A DNA stretch of 64,000 nucleotides from Aquatica leii (Eukaryota; Arthropoda; Insecta; Coleoptera; Lampyridae). Positions 10,640 through 22,354 of the stretch are shown piece after piece (positions within the stretch are counted from its first letter, which is position 1; each line of letters opens with the position of its first letter). The position numbers and the translations under genes are program-made. The notes beneath the pieces are model-generated. The model searched no databases and was not told where the DNA came from. It saw nothing but the letters and a program-made list of their open reading frames with translations. The stretch lies in contig CM069439.1 of assembly GCA_035610365.1 (NCBI GenBank), forward strand, positions 21,651,533 to 21,715,532, read 5' to 3'.

Positions 10640-11070
10640 TTTACTACCTTTGAGTCACTTGACGTAATTCCCGCTCGAAGCCTTATGATCTGCCTAGAAA
10701 ATTCATCAATGCAGTCATGTATGCATATGCCATAAGGTTTAATTTTATCATATGAATCCATGTGCCACAAATAATTAGGACCTTCTCCTTAAACGTTTTC
10801 TTTTTCGACATTCCACACCTCTGGGGTCGAAATAACTTAGCAGCGCTCTTCTTCATCTTCAATTTTAGAATATCTTTTTCTTCTATAGAGTTTAAGATTA
10901 GATAATTTTCTCTTCAATGTTCTGTGAGAAATAATTTTGTTATGTAGTATTTTTAAATCATTTAGAATTTCTTTTTGTTGCAACTCTAAGAAAAAATATA
11001 TTTAAACTAATTCTTCCGTTGATTTGTCAATTTCTTGATTAATAATCTGTAATAAAATTGAATCATTATT
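10640..11070 (-). pseudogene. Integrase-core (rve-like) transposase remnant of an unnamed family
   Basis: The minus-strand reading contains a basic helix-rich segment (LKILHNKIISHRTLKRKLSN, LKLYRRKRYSKIEDEE) followed after a frame change by GPNYLWHMDSYDKIKPYGIC, HDCIDEFSRQIIRLRAG. The (W/Y)HxDxYDKLKPYGI...GCIDGFSR pattern is that of a widespread animal protein family with a retroviral-type integrase core. I know it from many uncharacterised repeated genes but cannot name it reliably. The first catalytic Asp sits in HMDSYDK. The remaining core, including the later acidic residues, is absent. At least two frame interruptions are visible. Confidence 0.55.
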
Positions 11071-11074
11071 GTAT

Positions 11075-12320
11075 ACATAGTAAATCATAACTATTTTGAC
11101 ATAGAGTAAGAGCAAATTATTTGTACCAAAGCATTAGGATTGAGATTGAACAATATATGTCGTAATTAAATGTTGCTAGGGAGAGATTTAAAAGGGTTCG
11201 ACTTACTATTTTTCAATTAAAGAAATGGTAGGTAATTAAGTTTTTTTCTAGAATAAGGAGACTAAACCGTGTTTACAAGCATTGAAATGTTCAACGACAG
11301 TTACACTTGATACTTTAAATTGTTCAATTACGTTTCTCTGTAAACGATTGAAACTATCAAGCTTAAGCAAGTATAGCAATTTCACAAATGATATTTTTTA
11401 TATAATGTTTTTTAGTCATACTTACTACAAAGTTTCGATAAACAAATAATTACCCAATTTTATCATATAAGATCTATCTTCTAGCGCCCCCTCGAACAAA
11501 ATTTAAAAATCAAAAAGTCTTATTGTTTGCCTCTGTTATCTTCTTGTACCAAATTGTGCAAATGTAAAATTATTTTCAAAAAACCGAAAACAATATTTTA
11601 TTTAATACCCTGTGTGTTTTTCCTTAACAACATTTTATTAAAGCATATTTAGTCCAATTCTCATATTTTTGTCCAAATAATTTGCGCTTACTCTATATCT
11701 CAATAGTTACGCTTCACCTTGTACATGTAATGTATCCTGGAAATCGTTTATTGCGTGCAAAGTTAAAAAGTATAAGGCATTTCATGCTTGCCAAAATATT
11801 ATAACATGTACATGCTTTAACAGGAAGTAATTTGTGTGCCCATTCTTTTTCATTTTTGGCAGCATACTCGTAATAACTCAATTTCGGTCTTAGAAAGAAA
11901 AGACTTCACTAGGCAAATTAGATCATTTCGTGGTAAAAAACATGTCGAAAGAATGTATTCCACAATTTTTAAAGAGTTTACGAAAACGGTAATATTATCC
12001 CTAACATGCAGAAAGCATAATAATTAAAAAGTAAACGTAGAAAAAATTTTATGCGGTTTATACCTATGTATTGAAGTGTAGTGTCTATTTAAAAATTGCT
12101 GTACATTTTAATACTTAACGTACAACAAACATTATCACTTAAACAAATACCAAACACCAATATTATCAAATATTTACTTACGGTATACATTGAGTAAAAT
12201 CCATCCGGTTGTTAAGGCCTCAGTTGACGCACGTATTTGCACTGCTTGTACGGAGCGTTTATTGGAAATTATATGGTGTACCCCAATCGGACCTTCATAT
12301 TCTATAATCAACGCATTCTA
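11075..12320. other. Stretch without a recognised gene
   Basis: AT-rich DNA. A 63-codon plus-strand frame at 11836-12027 (basic, no known motif) is not supported as a gene. I see no terminal repeats. The more GC-rich segment at 12210-12300 leads into the tandem array but shows no coding signal. Confidence 0.35.
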
Positions 12321-12325
12321 AGTCA

Positions 12326-12477
12326 AAGTCGAAATTCCGAGTTCAAACTCGGAATTCCTTAATCGAACTCGTAATTCCGAGTTCAAAGTCGGAATTCTGA
12401 GTTCGAACTCGAAATTTTAAGTTGGAACTGGGAATTGCGTGATTGAAGCCGGAATTCCGAGTTTGAACTCGGAATTT
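12326..12477. repeat. Tandem array of a 20-bp self-complementary unit, about 7.6 copies
   Basis: Units begin at 12326, 12346, 12366, 12386, 12406, 12426, 12446 and 12466, with no spacing error. The consensus is AACTCGGAATTCCGAGTT followed by C/T and G/A. The 18-base core is a perfect palindrome with EcoRI-like GAATTC at its centre. Units differ by point changes (units 5 and 6 most) but the 20-bp period is exact. The array is markedly more GC-rich than its flanks. Confidence 0.9.
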
Positions 12478-12942
12478 AAAATAAATATTTTTAGTGACCC
12501 TTCTATGCCTTCGTAAAAAACCACTTGCAAACTACATAAATCCTGAATTTACTGTGTCGGAAAACTTGGTTTGGTTTGCAATAATGAGCTTTTGAATGAA
12601 ATATTATACAATAAAACTTTTATTTTAGACCACTTCTTAAAAACCGTCACCTCTTATAACGGTCAATCTTTAAATTCACAGAAGCAATTATCAGAAATAT
12701 CAGTAAAAGTGATCCTCTTAATAGCAGCCACTTCTGTATAACTGTCACGGACACTTTGACAACAATTTTATTTAAAAATTATTCGTAAGCTTACCCCTCA
12801 ATACCGGTCAAGTTGCGATTTAGTTTTTATCTGTTGATGCTTTTGATGTAAATTAAATGCTAAATCTATAAACGACCAAACAAAAATACCAATTTTGTGC
12901 ATCGACAATAATGGGTTTATAAAAACAAAAATTTTATTTATA

Positions 12943-14445
12943 CAGGGTGTCCTACGAGGTACTGTACATACTGAAATGATATTTTCCTTAGGTCAATTTA
13001 AGTAGAAAACGTCCTATAAACATAGGTCCAATTCCCCATAGTTACACAGATACAAGCGTTCAAAGTTTTTAACTGATCACACATTTTTTGAAAATTAATT
13101 ATTTTTAGTCAACTGGGAAACAAAAGCCGAACAATATGTCATTTATTGCTTTCTTTTCTACTAATGTCACAAACGATTTTATTAAATGAAGTGTAATTTA
13201 AATGCAAAATGCATTCTCATTTTTCTAACGAAGAGTATGCTGATATCATTTACATTTATGGATTTTGTGATGGAAATGCGAGATCTCCCGTTAGGGAATA
13301 TGAACGAAGATTTCCCAACAGGAGGGTGCCAAATCACCAAACCTTTTCTTCTGTGTTTTAACATGTACGGACTCATGGTTCATTTCTATCAGTTTCAACA
13401 AGATCTGACCGTCCTGTGCAGTTAAATGTGAATGAGCAGGAAAACATTCTACAGATGGTTGATCGGAGTTCAGGGTTGAGTACTAGAAGAATTTCTTCTC
13501 GAACGGGACTCTCCCGTATGTCAGTATGGCGAACATTACATGATGGGCTTTTGTATCCCTATCACATACAACAGGTTCAGCATCTAAAACCTGGAGATTT
13601 TGCTGCCCGGTTGAATTTCTGCCACTGGCTACAGGTAAATCCACAATTAGTTCCATTCATTTTATTTAGCGACGAGGCGCAATTTACTAAAGATGGAGTG
13701 AACAATACACGTAATTCTCATTTGTGGTCATATCAAAATCCACATGGCACAACAGAAACTAACTTTCAGCGCAGATTTTCTGTTAACGTATGGTGTGGCA
13801 TGATTGACGATCAACTTATTGAACCTTTTTTCTTTGAGAAACCTCTGACAGGAGAAGCATATGCTAACTTTTTGCGGAATGAATTGCTACCGCATTTGGA
13901 AGAAGTATCTTTACTAACAAGATAACAAATGTTTCTGCAACATGATGGAGCTCCTCCACATTTTAGTCGGCATGTCACCGAATATCTAAATGTTGCTTAC
14001 CCCAATAGGTGGATTGGGCGTGGAGGCCCGCATGCTTGGCCATTGAGATTGCCCGATCTCACACCTTTGGACTGCTATCTGTGGGGTCATGTGAAAAGTT
14101 TAGAATACGAGGTAAAAGTTAATACCAGAGCTGAACTAATACAGCGCATCTTGGATGTGTGTCAACAAACACGGAACAACCAACAGGTGCTTTGAGCGGC
14201 TACTCGGTTTTAGATCGCAGCCGTCGTTGTATTAATGCCGAAGGAGGTCATTTTGAGCATTTATTTTGATTTTTGTTTGTTTGTTTTTTTTATGTTTGTT
14301 TTGTAGTTCGATTTTCTGTTTTCAATAATAATAATTTTCAAAAAATGTGTGAACATTTATAAACTTTGAACGCTTGAATCTGTGTAACTATGGCGAATTG
14401 GACCTATGTTTATAGGACGTTTTCTACTTAAATTGACCTAAGGAA
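12943..14445 (+). mobile_element. DD41D mariner-like transposon, copy 1
   Basis: The left end begins CAGGGTGTCCTACGAGGTAC after a TA dinucleotide (12941-12942). An inverted repeat of about 120 bp is shared between 12985-13105 and 14325-14444. The outermost 40-odd bases of the left repeat have no counterpart on the right, so the right terminus is truncated or rearranged. The transposase lies between the repeats on the plus strand. Confidence 0.85.
13205..14195 (+). pseudogene. DD41D mariner-like transposase
   Basis: The N-terminal DUF4817-type helix-turn-helix region is readable at 13205-13390 ([32 protein letters not shown]) in a frame separate from the main one. The main frame at 13416-13925 holds a second HTH (ISSRTGLSRMSVWRTLHDGL) and catalytic D1 in ILFSDEAQF. 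After one stop at 13923-13925 the same frame continues: MFLQHDGAPPHFS gives D2 and LPDLTPLDCYLWG gives D3. Forty-one residues separate D2 from D3, placing it in the DD41D group of the Tc1/mariner superfamily. Length and domain order are near normal; the breaks make it inactive. Confidence 0.85.
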
Positions 14446-14449
14446 CAAC

Positions 14450-16720
14450 TATTAAAAACATTAATATTTGAAGATTAATTTGATCAAGCTATTAGCCCAT
14501 AAATTGAGTCGCGTAAAACCGACTAAGTACAAACGTCGTCTAACAAGATAGCATTAACCATATATTATGATTACTTGATGTGTACCAAAAACTTGTTCAG
14601 TGAATTTGACATATGTAAAATCTGCTAATTTATTTTAGTACTAGTTGGCGTTATGCTTGATAGCAGCAGTCACTTGCAGCGCGATTGATAGCATAGTTCT
14701 AAAACACACTTCAAAATCAAACGAACTTTTTTGCATTTTTTACAAACTATTTATGCTTTTTTAAATTTTTTACCGGTTCTTTTAGGTGTTTTGTTTTATT
14801 AAATTTTATTTTTTACTCAATTTACAAACAAGCTAAAGATATTATTGACATTTGTGATCTGATCAATGATATTTCTACTGATTTCTGTACGAGAAGACCC
14901 ATACTTCTTAAGATTTTTATTAAAAAGTAGACACGGTTTTGTTTAATTAATATATTTTGTGGAAACATTACAAAAGTATACAGTTTTTGTACACTGTTTT
15001 ATAACATTTATTAAAACAAGAACTAATTATTTAAATACATTTTTTCGAGTTAAATGCAATATTAGACATCCTAATGTATTTATAGATTTTTTTGTTAGTT
15101 TAAAAATTACTATACAATAACCACGGCTTAGTTTAAGAATGGCTGTACTAATATGTAAACAATATTGCAACAACAAATCTTCATATGCACATCCGTAATA
15201 TCAAACGTAGCTGCGAGTGTATTTCAATTTATTATGACATATGATATTACAAACACGTCGTCTTCTAGAAAGTTAGCAATATTTTATAATGCAGATGTTC
15301 TAGCGTAATATAAATGAGCTAGAGAAAACAATTTTTTTACGAAAAACAATTTCACACGTTTATTTCATTAAAACAAATGCCAATTCTCAAAGCTCGACAT
15401 ATAAATTTAATTTTTTTTAAAGCAATTTTATTACATCTGTTAGCAATTTAAAAATGTAAGACAAACATAGCTACCTACACCTAGCATTTATAAAATTTTA
15501 AATTAAATAAGTTAGAAAACTTTTACTACTATATCAACTCTCTCAGAGTTAATGTAGGTTTTGTGTACGTATTTTTGTTTATTTTTAAGTTTCTGTTTGT
15601 TTTGCTTAATGTTTTGTAAACATATAATGTTTTTAAAGAATTTATAGTTATTGTTTTTTTACTTAGTAATGCAATTTGTATGTTTTTAGCTTATTTATTA
15701 TTTCCGTTTTGTACCATTCATATCAAATAGTTGCAAAATCAATAATGCAAAGCATATGAAACTATTTCAACTACTTTGATTGATTTTTTTCTAGCAAACT
15801 TATTTCTATTTATTTTGTTGTTATGACAATGATGCAGTTTTTTCCGACAAAAACAGATATTAAAGTGCGTTTGAAAACTGATAATACAGAGCTTAAAACA
15901 GTCAAAGAGATTAACTCACATTTGAAAATTAATACGGTTTAACCTTTCGTTTCATCTGGTTAATCAGACTATGTTGTTTTGAAATTGTCCAATGATCAGT
16001 TATTCTCTGTTGAAAGCGTTTGGTGTTTTATAAACAAATTTAATTTGAAACGAAAATTAGATGCAGTTTTAATTGAATTTAAATTCATGTGCTTGACTAG
16101 AATAGACAAAGCACAGGAATAAATCTTTCTATTGTTTATTTCTAATGCAGGTAATTTATTTATATAAATTAAAATTAAGGAAATAAACATATTTATAAAA
16201 ATAAAATTAATTTACACCGTTTTCGTGTATTTATAACGCAGGTTTAAAACTAATCAATGAAGGTGATTAATTGTAGCTTAAAATAGAACGAAAGAAAAAA
16301 AAGAAAATGTAATGTGTGCTATTACAATCATACGTTTCCTGCTACTGCTTCTTATTCTTTACTTTTTAAATTGCACGCACTGCGTTTTGTAATCATTCCT
16401 CCACACAAATGGTAGTGCTCGGAGTATATTGCCAGTTATTTAGCGGTTGCTGTTTCTTATGTTTTCCGCCTAGTCTCAATTCAAGGAAAAATGTATTTTT
16501 TGACGCAATTTATATGACTTTTGTTTCGAGTATATTGTAACAGTTTAAACTTCTACATTCTTAAACAATTGCGATGAAAATACACTCGGTTTTTTTATTA
16601 TATACACTAGTTTGATTGCAGAATTTAAATATACATTACAACCTAAAAATAATTAGATTTTTTTCTGAAAATAAAAATTAACTAAATTTTTAACTTGTTA
16701 ATTCTAATGTTTAATGAACA
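14450..16720. other. Stretch without a recognised gene; probably includes intron
   Basis: AT-rich sequence with no supported coding, RNA or terminal-repeat signal. Because an acceptor-bounded terminal exon follows at 16733, at least the distal part is likely intron of that gene. No upstream exon was found in this window. Confidence 0.35.
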
Positions 16721-16732
16721 TTTCTGTTTCAG

Positions 16733-16807
16733 GATTTTAACGAGGACGAAACGTTAGCTGTTATGCAACCAGCTGAAGAAGAAGAATTTGATTATTCCGA
16801 CGAATAA
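16733..16807 (+). CDS. Candidate terminal exon of an unidentified host gene
   Basis: A pyrimidine-rich acceptor (TTTCTGTTTCAG ending at 16732) precedes a 24-codon frame, DFNEDETLAVMQPAEEEEFD then YSDE and TAA at 16805-16807. The other two frames close within ten codons, so only one phase is possible. The peptide is a strongly acidic C-terminal tail. An AATAAA polyadenylation signal lies at 16946, about 140 bp past the stop. I could not identify the gene; upstream exons are not visible within the preceding 2 kb. The call rests on splice, stop and poly(A) context only. Confidence 0.5.
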   Translation, partial: DFNEDETLAVMQPAEEEEFDYSDE

Positions 16808-16945
16808 TGCATTGTAGTTCTTTATAATTAGATGTTAAGCATTAATAATTGAATTATTTAATTTTAGTTGAGCATTTATATAATATTAAGGGTATATACT
16901 TGATTTGTATGTGCAAATACTGCATAACTACTTTAAATTTAGTTT

Positions 16946-16951
16946 AATAAA
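16946..16951 (+). terminator. Polyadenylation signal for the 16733 exon
   Basis: Canonical AATAAA 139 bp after the stop codon of the candidate terminal exon. In AT-rich DNA this hexamer is common by chance, so its role depends on the exon being real. Confidence 0.35.
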
Positions 16952-16959
16952 AATTTCGT

Positions 16960-19750
16960 TATATTCAAAGTTGGTTTTACGTTAAAAGACTTCAATTATG
17001 TTAACTAAGATACGTTGATATGATTTGTAGTTTGCAAAATAGAATCAAAGTAACACAAAGGTATCTAAACTACAGATTTAACAAGAAGCAAACATCATAT
17101 AGCAAGTTGTCGCAGACTTTCAATGTTATTCTGTAATATGTAAATGTCTTTACTCCTGTGAAAGCTTAAAAATAGAAAACAATTTAATTACACATCGGCA
17201 AACAAATAAACATCAGGAACCTAATAGGATACTAACAAATATTATCTAATTTTATTTAAATTTAGGTACAACACACATGCAAAAGAAAATGAGTACTTCA
17301 CGTTACCGATATCCAACTAAGATTTTGTACAGGATCTAATAAGAAAAAAATTATTTATTAGTTTGGTTTGGTGAGTTTTGAATAATGAGGAAAACTCATA
17401 GTGATAGTAAAACTCAAAAAAACTTTGTCAACTAAAGGGCACACTATTGGAACCTAGCTTTTTAGTGTGTAGTCACTAAATTAAAAAAAATAAAATCGAC
17501 CCGCGAACAAGTTAATTGGGCAAATTACATTTAACAATTTAACATTTATTACTTAAAAGAAATGAAATAAATAAAAAAAATATGCAATAAACAAACAAAG
17601 TTTTACACACAAAATAAATTCATATAAAAATAAACGGATACAGTTAAAATTAATAAAAAAGAAAAATATAAATTCTATTGAAACTTAAATAAAATTTAAA
17701 AAAGTAAAAAAAAAGAAGTAAAGTAGTTAAATTCAACGTAAATTTACATTCAAAGGCATTTGTGTCCGTAAAACTAATTAAATCAAATTAACAATGTAAC
17801 GCGCAGTTCTATAAATACAAAAAAATAATAACAATATGCAATCATGTTTTGATTCAGTTGAGAGTACATTTATTCGTCACTTGATTATTTGTTTTGAACT
17901 TAGTTAACTGTCTTAAAGCGACAGTACGTAAAATAGCCTAACTCACAGATTTAATCGAAATTTTTTTTGCAATTAATAGCAAAATGAACGGTATAAATAT
18001 AATGTTAAATACCTGGTTCTGATCTCAGAAGACGTGTTATCTGATTGACCGTGTTACGTGCGAAATTTTCATAGCGTAGTACCCTGTATATTGACTTAAA
18101 ATTAGATTCTGGTTTTGACGCCCTCTGCCAATTTTTTTGGTTACTGAGAGGTTGCAGAGCCATTTTTGAAACTGTCAACTACGTGAGACGGTCGGTGTCG
18201 GAAAATTTGACCTGATTTCTAAGATTCTAAGTACATCCATTGTGATGAGTACGAATTTATAAGTCGATTACGAGTTTATTGCAAACTGTTTGGCACAGGC
18301 CGGTTTCGCCACGCTTCAATCACATGTTCGATTCAATAAAGAACAATGAAGAATAATTACTCTTGATAGATACCGTTACCAAACGTGTAAGATTTTGGAA
18401 GGGCATATTACCCACACGAAAAACACCAGTCGATTGCGTTACCACCCACCTGTTCGTAATTACAACTAACAGCATTCGATACAACGGGTTTTTATATCTC
18501 ATTTAATTTATTATTATTAACGATTTTGTAGCTTGCTATCTTCGTGAGTTATTGTGTGACACGATTTGCTATTCAATATCTATTCTAGGCTACTACCGGG
18601 GAAAACGTTTTCTTCGCGCAAGTAAGCACTGGATTTTGGGTAAGTCTGTTTGATTATTTTTCTTCGCTGTCATAAAAGTCACTCACGGAACTTTGGCTAA
18701 TACAATTGCGTTTACTGTTACAATACCATTAAGGTAATTTCAATTATCGTTTAGAGTGTATCGCATGGTGTGAACAGACAATATTTATTACGAAATTTTC
18801 TTCGCTATTTCGATGCAACTTAACCTATGCATTGTGTGTTGTCGATATGTCTGGCATTTATGAATTGAGAAATTAAACATACTCCTGTTATTTTTTTACG
18901 TTGCTAACTTAAAGTTTTTTACACCTGTTAATTATAGTTGTTAATCTTTCTAGCATTTATCAATTGAGAAATCAAATATACTCCTGTTAATCTTTTACGT
19001 TACTACATTCAAGTTTTTATACCTCTTAATCTTTCTTTTATGGTAACATACCTTTCTCTTTAAATTGTGGTTACCCGAACACCCGAGTAACAAGGATTAC
19101 GAACCTAAAAATTTGTTACAAGTTTGGACCGTTTGTCGTGATCGAGGCAGAAGTGTTAAATAGGATTGATCTGGCGCCCTTAATTATAAACTCCTTGAAC
19201 CTCTCCTATCTCCGATTGTATGAGTTGGCCGTGCAAGGTTTGTAAGACCTAAAGCTTGTAACAACCGCAGTGCTCAAGAGTAGTAGCCGGAGATAATCTA
19301 AAAGTTGCTGAAGTAATTGGAGGCCATCCGCTGCAGAGCGAAGATGATTGACGGATTTAAAAATCTAAATTTTCCATCTATGACTTTGACGAACGATAAA
19401 ATCCGTTAATCAAAACGAAATTGAAACAATACACTCTTCACTTAACTATTTCGCAAGCAGATTTTAAACCAGCAACCTATCTTAGATTTAGAGGAACCGC
19501 GGTACTACCACATCTTATTGTTTTCCAAGAGAAAGTTTGTATCTAACTAACTATTCATTAAAAATGTTTTTTGTTTATAAACGATACACATATTGTCAAC
19601 ATACTTTTTAAAATAAATTCCATATGATTAAAATGCATCCAAGAGAGATGCAAAAATTAAAACGATACGTAGTACAGTGCACGTCACTTTGGGTTTTTGA
19701 TAACAATAACCAAATGATAACAATAACTAAAATTTAGAAAAAAACATATA
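16960..19750. other. Stretch without a recognised gene
   Basis: No supported gene. A GC-richer patch at 18100-18450 contains tRNA-like box words but no tRNA fold. The 60-codon frame there has no recognisable motif. Sequence before 19756 is taken as flank of the nested transposon stack. Confidence 0.35.
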
Positions 19751-20019
19751 ATCCTTTATTGTTGAAAAGGCTCAAGTCACTTTTTGGTCAATTGCTACTA
19801 TCAATTAATTCCTAATATTTTAAGGTAGTATGGCGTTGAAAGGAATTTTCTCCAATTAGCTCGTTGTCATTTTTGCAATTGTTTTAAAGTATTTAGTGTT
19901 GAAAGGGGAGAACTCACTGACTTGACCCCTTTTAACATTGAATGCGAACTGCATTAGACGTTCTTAGCCTCACTTTTTCACATTGTTATTTGAAAGTGTA
20001 CCTTTGTGTTTATCGTAAA

Positions 20020-20181
20020 ATGAGTGCTGATAATCAACACGGTGAACAGGTGAAGAGAAGAAGAAAGAGTGTCAGAAATGAAGCTAGTTATTCGAGAAAT
20101 TAAGAAATCTTGTGTAAGCGGCGAAGAATACAAGAATTATTTTGGCTCAACAATTGGTGCAAAAACAATGAGACCAAATAG
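20020..20181 (+). pseudogene. DUF7869-type protein, exon 1 (copy B)
   Basis: ATG at 20020 opens MSADNQHGEQVKRRRKSVRN, EASYSRN. After a small frame break the family-typical KKSCVSGEEYKNYFGSTIGA, KTMRPNR follows. A consensus donor GTAAGT starts at 20182. The basic 'KRRRKSVRNEASYSRNVxKK' opening followed by 'SGEEYxNY' is characteristic of a widespread animal transposon-like family whose C-terminal half is DUF7869. The donor joins in phase to exon 2 at 23406, with the codon split AG/G. The intervening intron is enlarged by two DNA transposons. Confidence 0.6.
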
Positions 20182-20763
20182 GTAAGTAAACATTTTCATT
20201 TCTTAAAATGATATACGTTGTGTCCCACGCTAGGGGTACCCCATGAGATTTAACATGGGAGAATTGAAATTATTTTTTTCCTGCTTCCCAAGTTAAAAAA
20301 TCGCAAAAATTGACGCAGATTTAAAGTGGCACTTAAAACGTTTCTAAAAACAGTTGTTTGATTATAATTTGATAATTAATAAATTAATTACAGGCATTTG
20401 AAATTCGAAATGTTGAAGGTTTTTCGCGCATGCGATTCAGATTGGCTATCTTAGGTTTTTAAAGTAATATGGATGCTAAAATTAAATTGTAGCCCGTCAA
20501 ATCAACATTAAGCAACTTCATTTTTAAAGAAATAGAAATTTGAAGAACAAAGACTAAAAAAATTACATTTGAAAATTTTCTGTAGGCTAAAAAAACAAAC
20601 TGCGCCCGCATTTACATGCTAATAAACCGGCTTATGATTCCAAAATGAAATAAACTTGAATTCTGTTCAAGTAAATAGATATTAAAAATCAAGTTAGCAT
20701 TGATTTGTTATAAAATATTTGAAGTGTTGACAGTTTTGATAGAATTTTTTTACAAGCTTCAAA

Positions 20764-21822
20764 AATGAATGTAGAAGAAAAAAATTCTTGTGGTAAAACA
20801 ATATTTTCGAGGTGTCTCAAAGGTCCAAATTCGAGAAGATTTTGCTAGTTTTCGCAGATAGACCAATACCTTCTTTAAACTGTATTAAAAAAAACGATAC
20901 AATTATTTGAAACCACTGGCTCCGTAAATCCACCATGTAAATGTCAGCGTCCACCACCTTTACACGATTATGAAGACAACCCTCAGAAGTTGGCAGTTCT
21001 TGCAGCTGTAGACCAAGATCCTGATGTTAGTTTGCGAGAAATTGAAATTAATGTAGATGTTCCTCGGTCGTCAGCATTCAGGTACCTCAAACAGGAGGGC
21101 TTTAAAAGTTACCGTTGGCAATGGCACCAAGAATTATTACCACACGATTATTATGCTCGTATGAGATTTTGTGAAATAATCACCGAAATGAACAATACCA
21201 ATCGCGATTTTGTAAAAAAAACATTTGTTTTTCGGATGAATGTTCATTTGGACTTGATGAAAGACCAAATCGACAAAATAATCGTACATGGTCTCTCGAA
21301 AATCCATACAAATTAGTAAATGGACCAAGTCAATGGCAACAAACTGTCAATGTTTGGATGGGCTTGCTGGGAAGTCACGTTATTGGTCTTTTTTTATTGA
21401 AGAGACACTTACTTCCATAAAATATCATTACCTTCTACTAGAAGAAGTGTTTCCACAACTAAATGATGTTGCGGGTGAAAATCACCAAGTTTGTTTTATG
21501 CAGGATGGTGCTCCAGCTCATACTGCTAGACTCAACACTGGGCTTCTGAATGAAGCATTTCCAAATCAATGGATAGGCAAGAATGGTTCCATTACATGGC
21601 CTGCTAGGTCACCTGATTTAAACCCGTGCGATTTTTTTTTTGTGGAGTTACACAAAAGAAAAATTATTCAAAGGGGGAAAACGGTATGAAAATAGGGACG
21701 CACTAAAAGATGAAATTCAAGTGATATGCCGAGCTATTACCATTCGTAAATTAGCCGAAACACGAAACTTATTGTACAGTTCAAGCAGGAGGCATTTTTG
21801 AACACCTCTTACCCAAATAGGT
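20764..21822 (+). pseudogene. DD41D mariner-like transposase (copy 2)
   Basis: The N-terminal segment (from ATG 20764, MNVEEKN) is frame-broken and followed by LFETTGSVNPPCKCQRPPPL. The main frame carries the HTH (VSLREIEINVDVPRSSAFRY). Around 21220 the frame slips just before catalytic D1 (FSDECSFG in the neighbouring frame). The frame at 21288-21689 carries FMQDGAPAHTAR (D2) and RSPDLNPCDFFF (D3), with 41 residues between the two Asp. The end, AGGIFEHLLPK and TAG at 21820-21822, lies in a shifted frame. At least three frame changes make it inactive. Domain order matches copy 1, but the two are clearly different lineages. Confidence 0.82.
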
Positions 21823-21870
21823 GATTCGTCGTGGTCGTTCCGCCAAGCAACGGATCGACAATGTTAAAAA

Positions 21871-21886
21871 GGCCCTTTACAGGGCC
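21871..21886 (+). other. Histone-type 3' stem-loop look-alike
   Basis: GGCCCTTTACAGGGCC is a 6-bp GC stem with a four-base loop, flanked by AAAAA before and ACAAA after. This is the layout of the metazoan replication-dependent histone mRNA stem-loop, with A in place of the usual U at the third loop position. It lies 49 bp after the DD41D transposase stop and before the right inverted repeat. No histone coding sequence is adjacent. Confidence 0.35.
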
Positions 21887-22354
21887 ACAAATTCTCAATT
21901 GAAATGCATTTTTTGCACGACGATTATTCAAGAAATCTTCCTGCGTTCGACCTATTGGTACCACGATGAGCGTTCGTAGATACCTATGTAAATGTAAATT
22001 TATGTTTGATTAATTATTTTTTCTCTAGTCTGCTACAGAAAATTTTCAAATGTAATTTTTCTAGTCTTTGTTCTTCAAATTTGCATTTCCTCAAAAATAA
22101 AGTTGCATAATGTTGATTTGACGGACTACAATTTAATTTTTGTTAATTTTAGCATCCATATTACTTTAAAAACCGAAGATAGCCGATCTGAATCGCGAAA
22201 AACCTTCAAAGTTTCGAATTTCAAATGCCTGTAATTAATTTATTAATTATCAAATTATAATCAAAAAATTGTTTTTAGAAACGTTTTAAGTGCCAATTTC
22301 AATTTTCCCATGTTAAATCCCATAAGGTACTCCTAGCGTGGGAGACAAGGTATA

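Larger units (their letters stand above)
20216..22350 (+). mobile_element. DD41D mariner-like transposon, copy 2, with long inverted repeats
   Basis: The element is bounded by TA on both sides (20214-20215 and 22351-22352). The left end starts CGTTGTGTCCCACGCTAGG and the right end, reversed, CCTTGTCTCCCACGCTAGG. The inverted repeats extend inward about 350 bp (20216 to about 20595 and about 22020 to 22350), unusually long for the superfamily. Transposase lies between on the plus strand. It sits in the intron of the DUF7869-type copy B gene, and its right TA is followed directly by the TA of the Tc1 element. Confidence 0.88.

Noticed and set aside
18285-18340. tRNA-like promoter words (TGGCACAGGCCGG and GTTCGATTC) that could mark a tRNA or tRNA-derived SINE.
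   Set aside because: Box spacing is too short for a tRNA, no cloverleaf arms could be paired, and no SINE tail or target duplication is visible.
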